From NCBI RefSeq assembly GCF_900155385.1, contig NZ_LT699745.1, forward strand, positions 1,457,561-1,521,560: a stretch of 64,000 nt of DNA, read 5' to 3'. Origin of the DNA: Vreelandella massiliensis (GTDB lineage: Bacteria; Pseudomonadota; Gammaproteobacteria; Pseudomonadales; Halomonadaceae). The position numbers and the translations under genes were made by a program. Below the pieces are notes generated by a model. That model saw nothing but the letters and a program-made list of their open reading frames with translations. It had not been told where the DNA came from and searched no databases. This document shows, one piece after another, positions 35,569 to 45,704 of the stretch (within the stretch, counting starts at the first letter, position 1; each line of letters opens with the position of its first letter).

Positions 35569-36783
35569 ATGACCGTGTTTATGTTGCGTCGTTTCTGTTG
35601 TCGTTATGGTCTGCTGGCGCTTTTGATGGCTGCCGTGACTATGACCGCTGGTTTACCCGTTTCCGCGCAAGTGATTCCTCAGCCGCAAACGATTATTCCC
35701 TCTCCGCCTCAGCTAGCGGCCAAGTCATGGATATTGATGGATGCCAATAGTGGGCATGTGCTCGCCGAGCACGACGCCGATAAGCGTTTGCCGCCGGCGA
35801 GTTTGACCAAACTGATGACGGCGTTTTTGGTCGAGCGAGAGCTTGATCGTGGCACCATCGATTTTGATGACAAGGTCAGCATTAGTGAGAAAGCGTGGCG
35901 TACCGGCGGCTCTAAGATGTTCGTTGAGGTGGGCAACCAAGTCTCCGTCCGGGACTTATTGCACGGCATCGTGATTGTGTCGGGTAACGATGCCAGTGTG
36001 GCAATGGCAGAGCATTTGGCGGGGGGCGAAGGGCCTTTCGCCGACTTAATGAATCAGCACGCCGCGCGCATTGGCATGAGCAATACCCACTTTGAAAATG
36101 CCACCGGCCTGCCGGGCGAAAATCACTACTCAAGCGCCCGGGACATGGCGCTACTCGCTCAGCATATTATCAATGACTATCCCGAGCACTATGCAATTTA
36201 CTCCGAGCGGACGTTTTCCTACGGCGGGATCGATCAGCCTAACCGCAACCGCCTCTTATGGCGCGACCCCAGTGTGGATGGATTGAAAACCGGCTGGACT
36301 TCTGAAGCGGGTTACGGGCTTGTGGCCTCGGCCGAGCGTGACGGCATGCGTCTTATTTCGGTGGTGATGGGGACCAGTTCAGAAGAAGCGCGGGCGCAGG
36401 AAACCCAGAAGCTTCTAAGCTACGGGTTTCGCTTTTTCGAAACCATGAACCTCTACGACCGTGGTGCGGTATTAGCCACGCCGCGCATTTGGGGCGGAGA
36501 GAGAAACGAGGTGCGTATTGGCGTCGATGAAGAGGTCTATATGACGCTGCCGCGCAATCGTAACGAGGAGCTGCGTGCCCGGTTGAATATCAGTGACGAC
36601 CTCAATGCGCCCATGTCAATGGGTGAGGAAGTCGGTACGCTGGAAGTCGTGCTGGGCGAAGATGTGGTCGGCGAGCGGCGCCTCGTGGCACTAGAAGACG
36701 TCGAGGAAGGGGGGCTTTTCAAGCGCCTGCTTGACCAAGTGCGCCGCTTTTTTAGCGGTCTTTTGAGCAACTTTCTTGATTAA
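35569..36783 (+). CDS. dacA: D-alanyl-D-alanine carboxypeptidase (PBP5/6 family)
   Basis: A 404-aa low-molecular-mass PBP that trims pentapeptides. A GTG directly before the chosen ATG could also start it. The signal peptide is about residues 1-34. Catalytic motifs are PASLTKLMTAF (S-x-x-K), VSGNDASVAMAEHLAG (S-G-N) and GLKTGWTSEAGYGLVASA (K-T-G). A C-terminal beta domain and a final helix (LFKRLLDQVRRFFSGLLSNF) that is amphipathic, basic and hydrophobic should anchor it to the inner membrane. Confidence 0.95.
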   Translation: MTVFMLRRFCCRYGLLALLMAAVTMTAGLPVSAQVIPQPQTIIPSPPQLAAKSWILMDANSGHVLAEHDADKRLPPASLTKLMTAFLVERELDRGTIDFDDKVSISEKAWRTGGSKMFVEVGNQVSVRDLLHGIVIVSGNDASVAMAEHLAGGEGPFADLMNQHAARIGMSNTHFENATGLPGENHYSSARDMALLAQHIINDYPEHYAIYSERTFSYGGIDQPNRNRLLWRDPSVDGLKTGWTSEAGYGLVASAERDGMRLISVVMGTSSEEARAQETQKLLSYGFRFFETMNLYDRGAVLATPRIWGGERNEVRIGVDEEVYMTLPRNRNEELRARLNISDDLNAPMSMGEEVGTLEVVLGEDVVGERRLVALEDVEEGGLFKRLLDQVRRFFSGLLSNFLD

Positions 36784-36821
36784 ATAAGACCTTGATTAAA
36801 TACGGCCTGGATCAAACGTGA
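36775..36821 (+). repeat. 16-bp tandem repeats across the dacA stop codon
   Basis: CTTGATTAAATAAGAC (36775-36790) is followed directly by CTTGATTAAATACGGC (36791-36806) and a weaker third copy (36807-36821). The first copy contains the dacA stop codon and each intact copy holds T-G-A-T-T-A-A. Probably a replication-slippage duplication in the dacA-ybeD gap. Confidence 0.7.
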
Positions 36822-36879
36822 TTTTGTTGAAATGACTTGAATCGCGGTTAGACCGATCAACCGATGCGTAGGTGAATAA

Positions 36880-37197
36880 ATGGCTTCGAATGGCAAACAA
36901 GGGTTTCGCGATATGCGCCCTTCGGCGATGACGCAAAAAAAGTCGGCGAAAATCACCTTTCCGTGCGATTACCCGATCAAAGTGGTGGGCGATGCGGCGG
37001 AGGATTTTCCTGCCACCGTATGCCAAGTGTTGGTACGCCACGCGCCCGATTTTGACGAAGCCTCGATGCAGGTCGTGGATAGCCGTAACGGTCGCTTTCA
37101 GTCGGTGCGGGTGACCATTCGCGCGACCGGAGAGAGTCAGCTTAATCAGCTGTTTCACGACTTAAAAGCGACCGGCCGTGTACACATGGTGGTGTAA
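36880..37197 (+). CDS. ybeD: DUF493 family protein (YbeD)
   Basis: A 105-aa protein with an ACT-like ferredoxin fold. The core KITFPCDYPIKVVGDAAEDF, VCQVLVRHAPDF and GRFQSVRVTIRATGESQLNQ matches YbeD/DUF493. The first 20 residues are extra compared with E. coli YbeD (87 aa). It lies between dacA and lipB as in E. coli and Pseudomonas. Role not established; a regulatory function in lipoate or cell-wall metabolism has been suggested from gene order only. Confidence 0.92.
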   Translation: MASNGKQGFRDMRPSAMTQKKSAKITFPCDYPIKVVGDAAEDFPATVCQVLVRHAPDFDEASMQVVDSRNGRFQSVRVTIRATGESQLNQLFHDLKATGRVHMVV

Positions 37198-37213
37198 GAG
37201 TGAGTGGTGAGAA

Positions 37214-37867
37214 ATGAGCGCTGATTTGCCGCCAATTGAGCTGCACCGCCTGGGACGACGCTCCTACCAGCCCGTATGGGAAGCGATGCGCGACCTAACC
37301 GATACCCGTGATGCCAACACACCGGATCAATTCTGGTTAGTGGAGCACGAGCCGGTGTTTACCCAAGGGCAGGCTGGAAAACCGGAACATCTTTTGATGC
37401 CGGGTGATATTCCCGTGGTGCAGACCGACCGTGGCGGCCAAGTGACCTACCACGGCCCCGGCCAGGTGGTGCTCTACCCCTTGCTGGATGTCAGGCGCGC
37501 CAATATAGGCGTGCGCGAACTGGTCACGGCACTTGAAAACGCGGTGATCGATGTGCTGGCAAGCTACAGTGTCGTGGCGCGAGCGCGCCCGGATGCGCCG
37601 GGGGTGTATGTAGAGGTAGCGGGAGGAGAGGCAAAAGTGGCCTCTTTGGGGCTGCGCATACGCCGAGGGGGCAGTTTCCACGGTGTGGCACTCAACGTCG
37701 ATGGCGATTTGTCGCCCTTTGCGCGTATCAACCCTTGCGGTTACGCCGGTATGGCCATGACGCGGCTGGCGGATTTAACCGATCAACCGGTGAGCGGGCC
37801 AGCCGTTGGAGAAGAGCTTGCGCAAGCACTCGCGACGCGTATTCAGCGCCGCTTGAGTGCTGGCTAA
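37214..37867 (+). CDS. lipB: Octanoyl-[ACP]:protein N-octanoyltransferase
   Basis: A 217-aa cytoplasmic enzyme that moves octanoate from acyl carrier protein to lipoyl domains, first step of lipoate synthesis. Conserved: [59 protein letters not shown], and the catalytic Cys in [12 protein letters not shown]. Normal length. Its partner lipA is on the other strand, ending 9 nt away. Confidence 0.96.
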   Translation: MSADLPPIELHRLGRRSYQPVWEAMRDLTDTRDANTPDQFWLVEHEPVFTQGQAGKPEHLLMPGDIPVVQTDRGGQVTYHGPGQVVLYPLLDVRRANIGVRELVTALENAVIDVLASYSVVARARPDAPGVYVEVAGGEAKVASLGLRIRRGGSFHGVALNVDGDLSPFARINPCGYAGMAMTRLADLTDQPVSGPAVGEELAQALATRIQRRLSAG

Positions 37868-37876
37868 ATCAACCTG

Positions 37877-38932
37877 TTAGCCCACGTGCTGCACGGGGAT
37901 AAGGCTCGCGTCTTTGCTTTGCTGGCCGGGTACCGCCGCCGGCGAGGCGAGCCCAAGGTTGTTTTTTTCGAAAACCCGATCCGCTCGGTAGCTGGAGCGC
38001 ACCAGTGGCCCTGAGGCGACTTCCATAAAGCCTTTTTCTAGCCCTAGCACGCGAAAACGCTCAAACTCTTCGGGCGTCACGTAGCGCTCGACGGGCAAAT
38101 GGTTTTTGGTGGGGCGTAAATATTGTCCCAGGGTGACGATATCCACCCCGATCGCGCGTAAATCGTCGAAGGTTTGTAGGATTTCGTCTTCGGTCTCACC
38201 CAGCCCCAGCATCAGGCTCGTTTTGGTCAGCACCTTCGGGCGGTGCTTTTTAGCGTGCGCAAGTACGTCCAGGGTTTTACGGTAGCCGGCCCGAGGGTCG
38301 CGCACGCGCTTGGTGAGCCGCTCGACGGTTTCGACATTTTGCGCAAACACTTCCAAGCCCGAATCCACTACACGCTCAATCGCGGTGGGTTCTGCGTCGA
38401 AATCAGGGGTTAGCGCTTCCACCACGACGTCGGGCGTGCGTGTTTTAATCGCCCGAATACAGTCGGCGTAATGGCTGGCGCCGCCGTCGTCGAGGTCGTC
38501 GCGGTCCACCGACGTCAGCACGATGTAACGCAGCCCCATGAGTTCAACCGATTTGGCGGTGTTCTCCGGTTCTTCGCGGTCGAGCCAGCCTTTGGGGTTA
38601 CCGGTGTCGACAGCGCAGAAACGGCACGCGCGGGTACACACCGAGCCCATCAGCATGATCGTGGCAGTGCCGTTGCTCCAGCATTCGCCCATGTTAGGGC
38701 AGTGCGATTCGGCGCAGACGGTGCTTAAGCGGTGGGTAGCGACATTTTTCTTTACCGCTTCAAAACGCTCGCCACCCGGGATTTGGGCTCGCAGCCATTT
38801 GGGTTTGCGTTCCAGTGACGGGGCATCGTCTTGGGTTTTGCCCTGCTTGATGCCGTCCTTAATCACTGCCATGCCGTGTTCATTGCGGAATTTTGTGCCG
38901 CTAGACACGCGCTGCGAGGTGTTGTCGCTCAT
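37877..38932 (-). CDS. lipA: Lipoyl synthase
   Basis: A 351-aa radical-SAM enzyme that inserts two sulfurs into protein-bound octanoate. The auxiliary [4Fe-4S] cluster motif is in [20 protein letters not shown] (C-x4-C-x5-C). The radical SAM motif is C-x3-C-x2-C in [16 protein letters not shown]. The C-terminal Ser ligand is probably in VRSSYRAD. The N-terminal 40 residues are longer than in E. coli. It is convergent with lipB here, not co-directional. Confidence 0.96.
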   Translation of the reverse strand: MSDNTSQRVSSGTKFRNEHGMAVIKDGIKQGKTQDDAPSLERKPKWLRAQIPGGERFEAVKKNVATHRLSTVCAESHCPNMGECWSNGTATIMLMGSVCTRACRFCAVDTGNPKGWLDREEPENTAKSVELMGLRYIVLTSVDRDDLDDGGASHYADCIRAIKTRTPDVVVEALTPDFDAEPTAIERVVDSGLEVFAQNVETVERLTKRVRDPRAGYRKTLDVLAHAKKHRPKVLTKTSLMLGLGETEDEILQTFDDLRAIGVDIVTLGQYLRPTKNHLPVERYVTPEEFERFRVLGLEKGFMEVASGPLVRSSYRADRVFEKNNLGLASPAAVPGQQSKDASLIPVQHVG

Positions 38933-39039
38933 AAATGAGAGCCTCTACTGTGGATACGGGTCGGTTACGACAGAAGTCTATTCGACTGAGCCCTACAACC
39001 CGCAATGTAACATATTTGGCCAAAAACAGGACACCGCGC

Positions 39040-40026
39040 TTAGGAAAGTGTGAGTGGCAAACAGGCGACATTGTGGCTGGGCAATGGGCTGGTTGGCGCC
39101 TGAAAGTGGTCGCGATACTCGGGCAAGTGCTCACGCAGAAAGCGCATGAACAGTTCCGCCACGGGGGTGGGAAAACGCTCGGCGTGGTAAACCACCGACC
39201 AAGAGCGGCGAATGGGGAAGTCCGGCAGGACGAGTTCGGTGAGTAAGCCGTGCTCAAGCTCCAACTGTACCGCCATGCGCGGCAGGACAGCCACGCCAAG
39301 ATGCGCCATGACGCCCTGTTTAACCGCTTCGTTAGTACCGAGTTCAATACGGTGTGGCATGCTGACATGCTGTAGTGCTGCGACTTGCTCAAACGCGGTG
39401 CGTACCCCGGAGCCCGGTTCTCGCATCAGCACGTAGTGGCGGGCAAAATCAGTAAGCGTTGGCTCGGTCATACTCAGCAGCGGATGCTCTGGCCATACCA
39501 CCGCAATCAGTTCATTATCCAGAATCGGCGTCACCACAAAGCGGTCGTCGTCGGGTACCATAGCCATGATCACCAGATCGTCGCGCTGGCTAGCAAGCCG
39601 CTCTAGCGCTTGGCTGCGGTTACACACACCGAGACGTACGCGTACATCGGGGTAGCGGGCACGAAAACGGGCGAGTAAGTAGGGCACGATGTACTGTGCC
39701 GAGGAGACCGCCGCGATGTTGAGTTCCCCGCTGATCTTGCCGTTAAGGTCGGAAAGGTGCATCTGCAAACGCGAGAGCTGACCGAAAATTTCGCGGGTAG
39801 AATCGGCCAGTGTATCGGCGGCGGGCAGGACATGCAGGGTTTTGCCTGCGTATTTAAAAAGCGCTTGGCCTAGCGCTTGTTCGAGCTGGCGAATTTGGGC
39901 GCTCACCGCAGGTTGAGTCAAGCCGAGTTGCTCCGCCGCGCGGGAATAAGAGCGCTTGCGATGAACGGCCTGAAACACTTGCAGCTGACGAAACGTCAGG
40001 CGGTTGAGTAGCGCGGGTGACGACAT
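39040..40026 (-). CDS. LysR family transcriptional regulator
   Basis: A 328-aa regulator. Start chosen at the ATG at 40024-40026, following GAGG on the - strand; 12 more codons upstream are open but not family-like. Winged helix: LTFRQLQVFQAVHRKRSYSR, then AAEQLGLTQPAVSAQIRQLE. The effector domain has GELNIAAVSSAQYIVPYLLA and YVLMREPGSGVRTAFEQV, which resemble CbbR/CysB-like regulators. Divergent from the DUF3141 gene, with a palindrome in the 232-nt gap, so it probably controls that gene and itself. Confidence 0.87.
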   Translation of the reverse strand: MSSPALLNRLTFRQLQVFQAVHRKRSYSRAAEQLGLTQPAVSAQIRQLEQALGQALFKYAGKTLHVLPAADTLADSTREIFGQLSRLQMHLSDLNGKISGELNIAAVSSAQYIVPYLLARFRARYPDVRVRLGVCNRSQALERLASQRDDLVIMAMVPDDDRFVVTPILDNELIAVVWPEHPLLSMTEPTLTDFARHYVLMREPGSGVRTAFEQVAALQHVSMPHRIELGTNEAVKQGVMAHLGVAVLPRMAVQLELEHGLLTELVLPDFPIRRSWSVVYHAERFPTPVAELFMRFLREHLPEYRDHFQAPTSPLPSHNVACLPLTLS

Positions 40027-40132
40027 TTCTACCTCGACGGTGTCAAATCCAGCGGTTACCACCTAGAAGCCCGCGAAACGCTCTGTAAAGCGCTAATTAA
40101 AACGTAACTGTATTAAAACAAGGTATGCGAGA

Positions 40133-40163
40133 AATTGCGATTTTTGCCGCAAAAATTGCGATT
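40133..40163. promoter_or_regulatory. Candidate LysR operator between lysR and the DUF3141 gene
   Basis: ATTTTTGC-C-GCAAAAAT (40140-40156) is a perfect 8+8 palindrome with a single central base. It is framed by two direct copies of AATTGCGATT (40133-40142 and 40154-40163) spaced 21 bp, two helical turns. It fits the T-N11-A dyad bound by LysR regulators and lies in the divergent promoter region, about 96 nt before the DUF3141 start. Confidence 0.6.
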
Positions 40164-40258
40164 CTTCATCGACGCTGGGTGTTACGTGTCTTACACTATA
40201 TTGCACTGCAGCATAATAGCTATCGGGTCCATTGTTTCCATGACCCAAGGGAGAATCT

Positions 40259-42790
40259 ATGAACTTTCTCGCCAATCCTACTGAATTCGCCGAGAGTTAT
40301 CCCGGTGCGTCTCTGCTTTCTACCGTATTTGATCCCTTCGGTTTCGGCCGCGCGGCGGTAGATTACTGGCGCGATGGCTTTGAGCGCAGCGTACTCTATT
40401 GGGATGTCATGCGTCAGCGTGGCAATCAGTACCTTGAACACATGCAACAGACCAAGCCCAATGTGCTGGGGTTTGAAACGGAAGTACTGATGGATGGTCG
40501 GCAACTGCCGCGCCCCACCAATTATGAACTGCTGCGCGTACTCCCCCCAGAGGGGGTGGAGATTGACGCGGAAAAACGTCCCTTCGTGGTGGTTGACCCC
40601 CGCGCAGGCCATGGCCCCGGCATTGGGGGGTTTAAGCCCGACAGCGAAATCGGTGTGGCGCTGCGCGCTGGGCACCCTTGCTATTTTCTCGGCTTTTTAC
40701 CGTTCCCCGAACCAGGGCAGACGGTAGAAGACGTCGTTGAGTCGGAAATTGCCTTTTTGCGCTATGTGCGCGAACTGCACGCCGACACCACGGAAAAACC
40801 GATGGTCGTAGGTAACTGCCAAGCGGGCTGGCAGATCATGATGGCCGCCGCGCTAGAGCCGGATCTGTTCGGCCCCATTTTGATTGCCGGCGCGCCGCTC
40901 TCTTACTGGGCGGGCGAGCGTGGCAAAGCCCCCATGCGCTACACCGGCGGCATGACAGGCGGCAGCTGGATCACGGCCTTCACTAGCGATCTAGGTCACG
41001 GCCTTTTCGACGGCGCGTGGCTGGTGCAGAACTTTGAGCGTTTAAATCCCGCCAACACCTACTGGAAGAAGCAGTACAACCTGTTTGCCAACATCGATAA
41101 CGAAGCGCACCGCTACCTGGAATTCGAGCGCTGGTGGGGCGGCCATGTCATGCTGGGCGGCGAAGAGATCCAGTACATCGTGGACAATCTTTTCGTGGGT
41201 AATCGCCTCTCCACCGCGCAGCTTGTGACGCGCGATGGGCGGCGCATTGACCTGCGCAACGTGCGCTCGCCGGTGGTGGTGTTCTGCTCGCGTGGCGATG
41301 ATATTACACCGCCGCCGCAAGCCTTGGGTTGGATTCGCGACCTGTACGAAGGCGAAGAGGATATCATCGCCAACGAACAAACCATCGTCTACTGCCTGCA
41401 CGACACCACGGGCCACCTGGGTATCTTCGTGTCGGGTAATGTGTCGCGTAAAGAGCACTCGGAATTTACGGCGAACATGGATTATATCGATGTCATGCCG
41501 CCGGGACTTTATGAAGCCACGGCCTCGCCTGCGAGTGAACGTTCGGATGCGGAGCTTATTGAGCGCGACTACTTGCTGGAATTTGAGACGCGCGACTTCG
41601 ACGAGCTGGACCAAGAGGTCAAACACAGCCCGGAAGATGATCGCCGTTTTGCTACCGTGGCGCGGCTGTCCGAGATTAACTTAGGCTTCTATCGCCTGGC
41701 GGTTCAGCCGCTGTTGCAGTCGGTCACGACGCCGGAAACCTCGCGCTGGGTACGGCGCATGCATCCCATCCGGTTAGGCTATCGCATGATGTCGGACCGC
41801 AACCCCTTGACCGTGCCGCTGCCGGTGATGGCAGAAATGGTGAGCGAAAATCGCCATCCGGTAGCGAAAGATAATCTCTTTAAAACGCTTGAGGGCATTG
41901 TCTCTGACCAGATCGTCGCGAACTTGAATGCCGTTCGCGATTGGCGTGACAGCACCATTGAGCGTCTGTTCTTGGATATTTATGGGCAGCCGTTACTTCA
42001 AGCTGCGGTGGGTCTGTTCGGTGACGCTCATGTGCACCGCCGTCGTCCCGGCGCCGAGCCAGAGCATCGTCGCTTTATCGAGCAGCGTCAGAAAGAGATT
42101 CGCGAGGGTATTGCCCATGGCGGAGCGCACGAAGCGGTCATGCGTGCCGTGATCTATGTGCTAGGTGGGGCCCCGGCGACCGATGAGCGTAACTTCAAGC
42201 GCTTGCGTGCGTCACGCGCGGAGCTAGAGCCGGGCAGAACACTGTGCGACTTTAAAAAGCTGGTGCGCGATCAGTTCTTTATTCTAAAACTTGACCGTGA
42301 AAGAGCGCTTTCCACCTTGCCGCAGCTACTTAAAGGAGAGACCAACGCGCAAATCGATGGCCACATCGACCACTTGGAGCATGTCTTTGCGGCAAGCGGG
42401 GAGTTATCCGAGCACGCGTCGGCCCGCTTTGAGCAAGTAAAAGCGCTGTTCGATCAGGCCCGTCCAGAAAAGCCAGTGGAAAAAGCGCCAACGTCCTCCC
42501 AGCAGGAAGCGCCTAAGCCTGACGTGCCTGCTCCGGCTGCTAAAGCGTCGACCTCTCAAGTGGAAGCCACGCCATCTAGTGCGCCTAACGCCGAACCGGC
42601 CGCCAAAGCGCCCACCTCTCAGGTGGAAGCAACGCCGTCTAGTGCATCGGCCGCCGAACCGGCCGATCAAGCTCAAGCGCCCAAAACGCCGGCTTCATCG
42701 AGTGACGCATCATCGGCACAGGCGGCACCGGCTCAGAAGAAACCCGCTGGCAATGCCTCGTCACGGAAGCGGACAACCCGTAAGCGTTAA
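40259..42790 (+). CDS. DUF3141 protein, PHA-synthase-like alpha/beta hydrolase with repetitive tail
   Basis: An 843-aa protein with GGGAG before the ATG. Residues 1-65 resemble the N-terminus of polyhydroxyalkanoate synthases (YWRDGFERSVLYWDVMRQRG). An alpha/beta-hydrolase fold follows. The nucleophile elbow reads VVGNCQAGW with Cys187, Asp347 or Asp348 lies in SRGDDITPPPQALGW, and His386 in DTTGHLGIFV, together a Cys-Asp-His triad as in PhaC. The second half (about 400-720) is a charged helical region found in DUF3141 proteins. The last 110 residues are Ala/Pro/Ser-rich with a 21-aa duplication and a basic end (SSRKRTTRKR), reminiscent of PHA-granule or DNA-binding tails. The enzymatic activity is unproven. 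Confidence 0.82.
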   Translation: MNFLANPTEFAESYPGASLLSTVFDPFGFGRAAVDYWRDGFERSVLYWDVMRQRGNQYLEHMQQTKPNVLGFETEVLMDGRQLPRPTNYELLRVLPPEGVEIDAEKRPFVVVDPRAGHGPGIGGFKPDSEIGVALRAGHPCYFLGFLPFPEPGQTVEDVVESEIAFLRYVRELHADTTEKPMVVGNCQAGWQIMMAAALEPDLFGPILIAGAPLSYWAGERGKAPMRYTGGMTGGSWITAFTSDLGHGLFDGAWLVQNFERLNPANTYWKKQYNLFANIDNEAHRYLEFERWWGGHVMLGGEEIQYIVDNLFVGNRLSTAQLVTRDGRRIDLRNVRSPVVVFCSRGDDITPPPQALGWIRDLYEGEEDIIANEQTIVYCLHDTTGHLGIFVSGNVSRKEHSEFTANMDYIDVMPPGLYEATASPASERSDAELIERDYLLEFETRDFDELDQEVKHSPEDDRRFATVARLSEINLGFYRLAVQPLLQSVTTPETSRWVRRMHPIRLGYRMMSDRNPLTVPLPVMAEMVSENRHPVAKDNLFKTLEGIVSDQIVANLNAVRDWRDSTIERLFLDIYGQPLLQAAVGLFGDAHVHRRRPGAEPEHRRFIEQRQKEIREGIAHGGAHEAVMRAVIYVLGGAPATDERNFKRLRASRAELEPGRTLCDFKKLVRDQFFILKLDRERALSTLPQLLKGETNAQIDGHIDHLEHVFAASGELSEHASARFEQVKALFDQARPEKPVEKAPTSSQQEAPKPDVPAPAAKASTSQVEATPSSAPNAEPAAKAPTSQVEATPSSASAAEPADQAQAPKTPASSSDASSAQAAPAQKKPAGNASSRKRTTRKR
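42536..42661 (+). repeat. 63-bp tandem duplication in the DUF3141 gene tail
   Basis: Two adjacent 63-bp units (42536-42598, 42599-42661) encode 21-residue repeats of the form A-A-K-A-x-T-S-Q-V-E-A-T-P-S-S-A-x-x-A-E-P (residues 760-801). The unit copies differ mainly at third codon positions, so the duplication is not very recent. Confidence 0.8.
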
Positions 42791-42813
42791 GTCATTAACG
42801 CGGATGTCTTATA

Positions 42814-42842
42814 GCGCCCTGGCTTAATCGCCGGGGCGTTTT
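42814..42842 (+). terminator. Rho-independent terminator after the DUF3141 gene
   Basis: GCGCCCTGGC (42814-42823) pairs with GCCGGGGCGT (42830-42839), with two G-U pairs and a 6-nt loop, followed by TTTT. Ends the DUF3141 transcript; the remaining 234 nt up to topA show no gene. Confidence 0.75.
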
Positions 42843-43076
42843 GCATAGGAGGCAGGTTGCCGTTTGGCGTTGGGCAGTCTAGTGTCTAGCTTGGATTTGG
42901 CGTGCAACGGTTTAGTGGCGACCCATCGCTAGGGCTGGCGCTTCGTCAAGGCGTGGGGTAGGGTAGGCGCATTTTTCACGCACCTATCATCTGGCTTTGC
43001 GTGCTGTTTATATTGCCAATATTTTATTCAAAACGCCGCCTGCGGGTTAGCCGGCATATCATTTAAGTGGAGTACT

Positions 43077-45704
43077 ATGGGCAAGTCACTGGTCATCGTC
43101 GAGTCGCCCGCCAAAGCGAAGACGATCAATAAGTATCTCGGCAACGATTTCATCGTGAAGTCGAGCGTAGGTCACATCCGTGATCTACCGACCAGCGGCT
43201 CGGGTAAGGCAGCCTCCGATCCTAAAGAGCGCGCTCGTCAAGCCGCGGTTACACGCAAAATGTCAGCGGACGAGAAAGCCGTCTATAAAAAGCGCAAGGC
43301 GCACGATCAGCTGATTCGGCGCATGGGCATCGACCCCGACAATGGCTGGGAAGCGCACTACGAGATTTTGCCCGGTAAGGAGAAGGTCGTCGCGGAGCTG
43401 AAAAAGCTGGCGGAAAAGGCCGATGCCGTTTATCTCGCCACCGACTTAGATCGGGAAGGGGAGGCCATTGCCTGGCATCTGCGCGAAACCATCGGTGGCG
43501 ATAACGATCGCTACAAGCGCGTGGTATTTAACGAGATCACACAAAATGCCATTCAAGACGCGTTCAAGGCACCGGGTGGGCTCAATATCCCCCGTGTAGA
43601 AGCGCAGCAGGCAAGGCGTTTTCTCGATCGCGTGGTGGGGTTTATGCTGTCGCCTCTGCTATGGGCGAAAATTGCCCGCGGGCTCTCCGCGGGGCGCGTG
43701 CAGTCGGTAGCGGTTCGCTTGATCGTCGAGCGCGAGCGGGAAATTCGCGCCTTCATTCCTGAAGAGTTTTGGGATGTTCACGCCGATTTGGTGACCTCTG
43801 AGGGTGAGGTTGTGCGCTTTGTATTGGCGCGCCAAGACGGCAAAGCGTTTCGCCCTACCTCGGAAAAAGAGACCCTGGAGCGTATCGCCGCACTAAGAAA
43901 AGCCAATTTGGCAATCACCTCACGAGAGGATAAGCCGACCCGTTCCAAGCCCAACGCGCCTTTTATCACCTCTACGCTACAGCAAGCCGCGAGCAGTCGC
44001 CTGGGGTTTTCGGTTAAGAAAACCATGACCATGGCACAGCGTTTGTACGAAGCGGGCTACATCACCTATATGCGTACTGATTCGACCAACCTCTCACAGG
44101 AGGCGGTGGAAAGTGCACGGGCGTTTATCGGTGAAACGTATGGGGATCGCTATCTGCCAGAGGCCCCCAACCGTTACAGCAGTAAGGAGAGTGCCCAAGA
44201 GGCGCACGAAGCGATTCGCCCCTCCAGCGTGGAGCGCAAAACCTCTGAACTGGTGAGCATGGAGCGCGACGCCGAGCGTCTTTACGAGTTGATCTGGCGT
44301 CAGTTTGTCGCCTGTCAAATGACGCCGGCTGAGTACCTCTCCACCACCTTAAGTGTGGAAGTCGATGGCTATGAGTTACGTGCCAAGGGGCGCGTGCTCA
44401 AGTTTGATGGCTTCACTCGGGTAATGAAGCCGGCGGGGAAAAACGAAGATCAGAGTTTGCCCGACCTGCCGGAAGGCACTCCGATGACGCTTGAAACGCT
44501 CGATCCGCAACAGCATTTTACCAAGCCGCCCGCGCGCTACTCTGAGGCGGCGCTGGTCAAGGAATTGGAGAAGCAGGGCATTGGCCGCCCCTCGACCTAT
44601 GCCTCCATCATTTCCACGATTCAGGATCGCGGCTATGTGAAGCTAGAAAGTCGCCGTTTTTATGCTGAAAAACTGGGCGATATCGTTACCGAGCGTTTGA
44701 AAGAGTCCTTTCCTGACTTGATGGACTACTCATTTACGGCGCGCATGGAGGACAGCCTGGATGAGGTCGCTGAGGGCGAGCGAAACTGGCGAGCGCTACT
44801 GGATGCGTTCTACCAAGAGTTTCGCGAGGAGCTTGCTGAGGCGGAAAGCGAAGACGGGATGCGCCCCAATCAGCCTGTTCCGACCGATATCGCGTGCCCA
44901 AGCTGTGGCCGTGATATGCAGATTCGTACCGCGTCTACGGGGGTCTTTTTAGGTTGCAGCGGCTATAACCTGCCGCCGAAGGAGCGTTGTAAAACCACGA
45001 TCGATTTGATCCCCGGTGAAGAAGCCGTTGCCGCTGACGCGGGGGAAGAGGCCGAAGTTGAAGCGCTGCGTGCCAAGCGGCGCTGCCCCAAGTGTGGCAC
45101 GGCGATGGATAATTACCTGATCGATGAAACGCGTAAGCTGCACATCTGTGGTAACAGCCCGGATTGCGAAGGCTACGAAGTGGAAGAGGGTAAGTTTAAA
45201 ATCAAAGGGTACGATGGTCCGGTTATCGAGTGCGATAAATGCGGCAGTGAAATGCAGCTTAAATCGGGCCGCTTCGGTAAGTATTTCGGTTGCACCAACA
45301 GCGAGTGCAAGAATACCCGCAAATTGCTAAAAAGTGGTGAAGTGGCGCCACCCAAGATGGACCCCATTCCCATGCCCGAGCTCAAATGCCAGAAGGTCGA
45401 TGACCATTACGTGCTACGCGATGGTGCCAGTGGCCTGTTTCTTGCTGCGAGTAAATTCCCCAAAAATCGCGAAACGCGCCCGCCGCTGGTCAAAGAGCTC
45501 AAAGCCCACGCCGATGAGCTGCCGGAGAAGTATCACTTTATTCTTGATGCCCCCAGCGAAGACCCGGATGGCCGCCCTGCGCAAATTCGTTTTTCGCGCA
45601 AAAATAAAGCGCAGTACGTCATGACCGACGAAGAGGGCAAGGCGACTGGTTGGAAAGCGACGTTCGAAAACGGTAAGTGGCATGTGGAGGATAAGCGAAA
45701 GTGA
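43077..45704 (+). CDS. topA: DNA topoisomerase I
   Basis: An 875-aa type IA topoisomerase that relaxes negative supercoils. The TOPRIM domain starts with [18 protein letters not shown] and has [18 protein letters not shown]. The catalytic Tyr331 lies in [13 protein letters not shown]. Three Cys4 zinc-ribbon modules follow in the C-terminal third ([12 protein letters not shown]..., [12 protein letters not shown]..., [12 protein letters not shown]...), then a C-terminal domain without cysteines. Length is close to E. coli TopA (865). It overlaps the following small gene by 4 nt. Confidence 0.97.
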   Translation: MGKSLVIVESPAKAKTINKYLGNDFIVKSSVGHIRDLPTSGSGKAASDPKERARQAAVTRKMSADEKAVYKKRKAHDQLIRRMGIDPDNGWEAHYEILPGKEKVVAELKKLAEKADAVYLATDLDREGEAIAWHLRETIGGDNDRYKRVVFNEITQNAIQDAFKAPGGLNIPRVEAQQARRFLDRVVGFMLSPLLWAKIARGLSAGRVQSVAVRLIVEREREIRAFIPEEFWDVHADLVTSEGEVVRFVLARQDGKAFRPTSEKETLERIAALRKANLAITSREDKPTRSKPNAPFITSTLQQAASSRLGFSVKKTMTMAQRLYEAGYITYMRTDSTNLSQEAVESARAFIGETYGDRYLPEAPNRYSSKESAQEAHEAIRPSSVERKTSELVSMERDAERLYELIWRQFVACQMTPAEYLSTTLSVEVDGYELRAKGRVLKFDGFTRVMKPAGKNEDQSLPDLPEGTPMTLETLDPQQHFTKPPARYSEAALVKELEKQGIGRPSTYASIISTIQDRGYVKLESRRFYAEKLGDIVTERLKESFPDLMDYSFTARMEDSLDEVAEGERNWRALLDAFYQEFREELAEAESEDGMRPNQPVPTDIACPSCGRDMQIRTASTGVFLGCSGYNLPPKERCKTTIDLIPGEEAVAADAGEEAEVEALRAKRRCPKCGTAMDNYLIDETRKLHICGNSPDCEGYEVEEGKFKIKGYDGPVIECDKCGSEMQLKSGRFGKYFGCTNSECKNTRKLLKSGEVAPPKMDPIPMPELKCQKVDDHYVLRDGASGLFLAASKFPKNRETRPPLVKELKAHADELPEKYHFILDAPSEDPDGRPAQIRFSRKNKAQYVMTDEEGKATGWKATFENGKWHVEDKRK

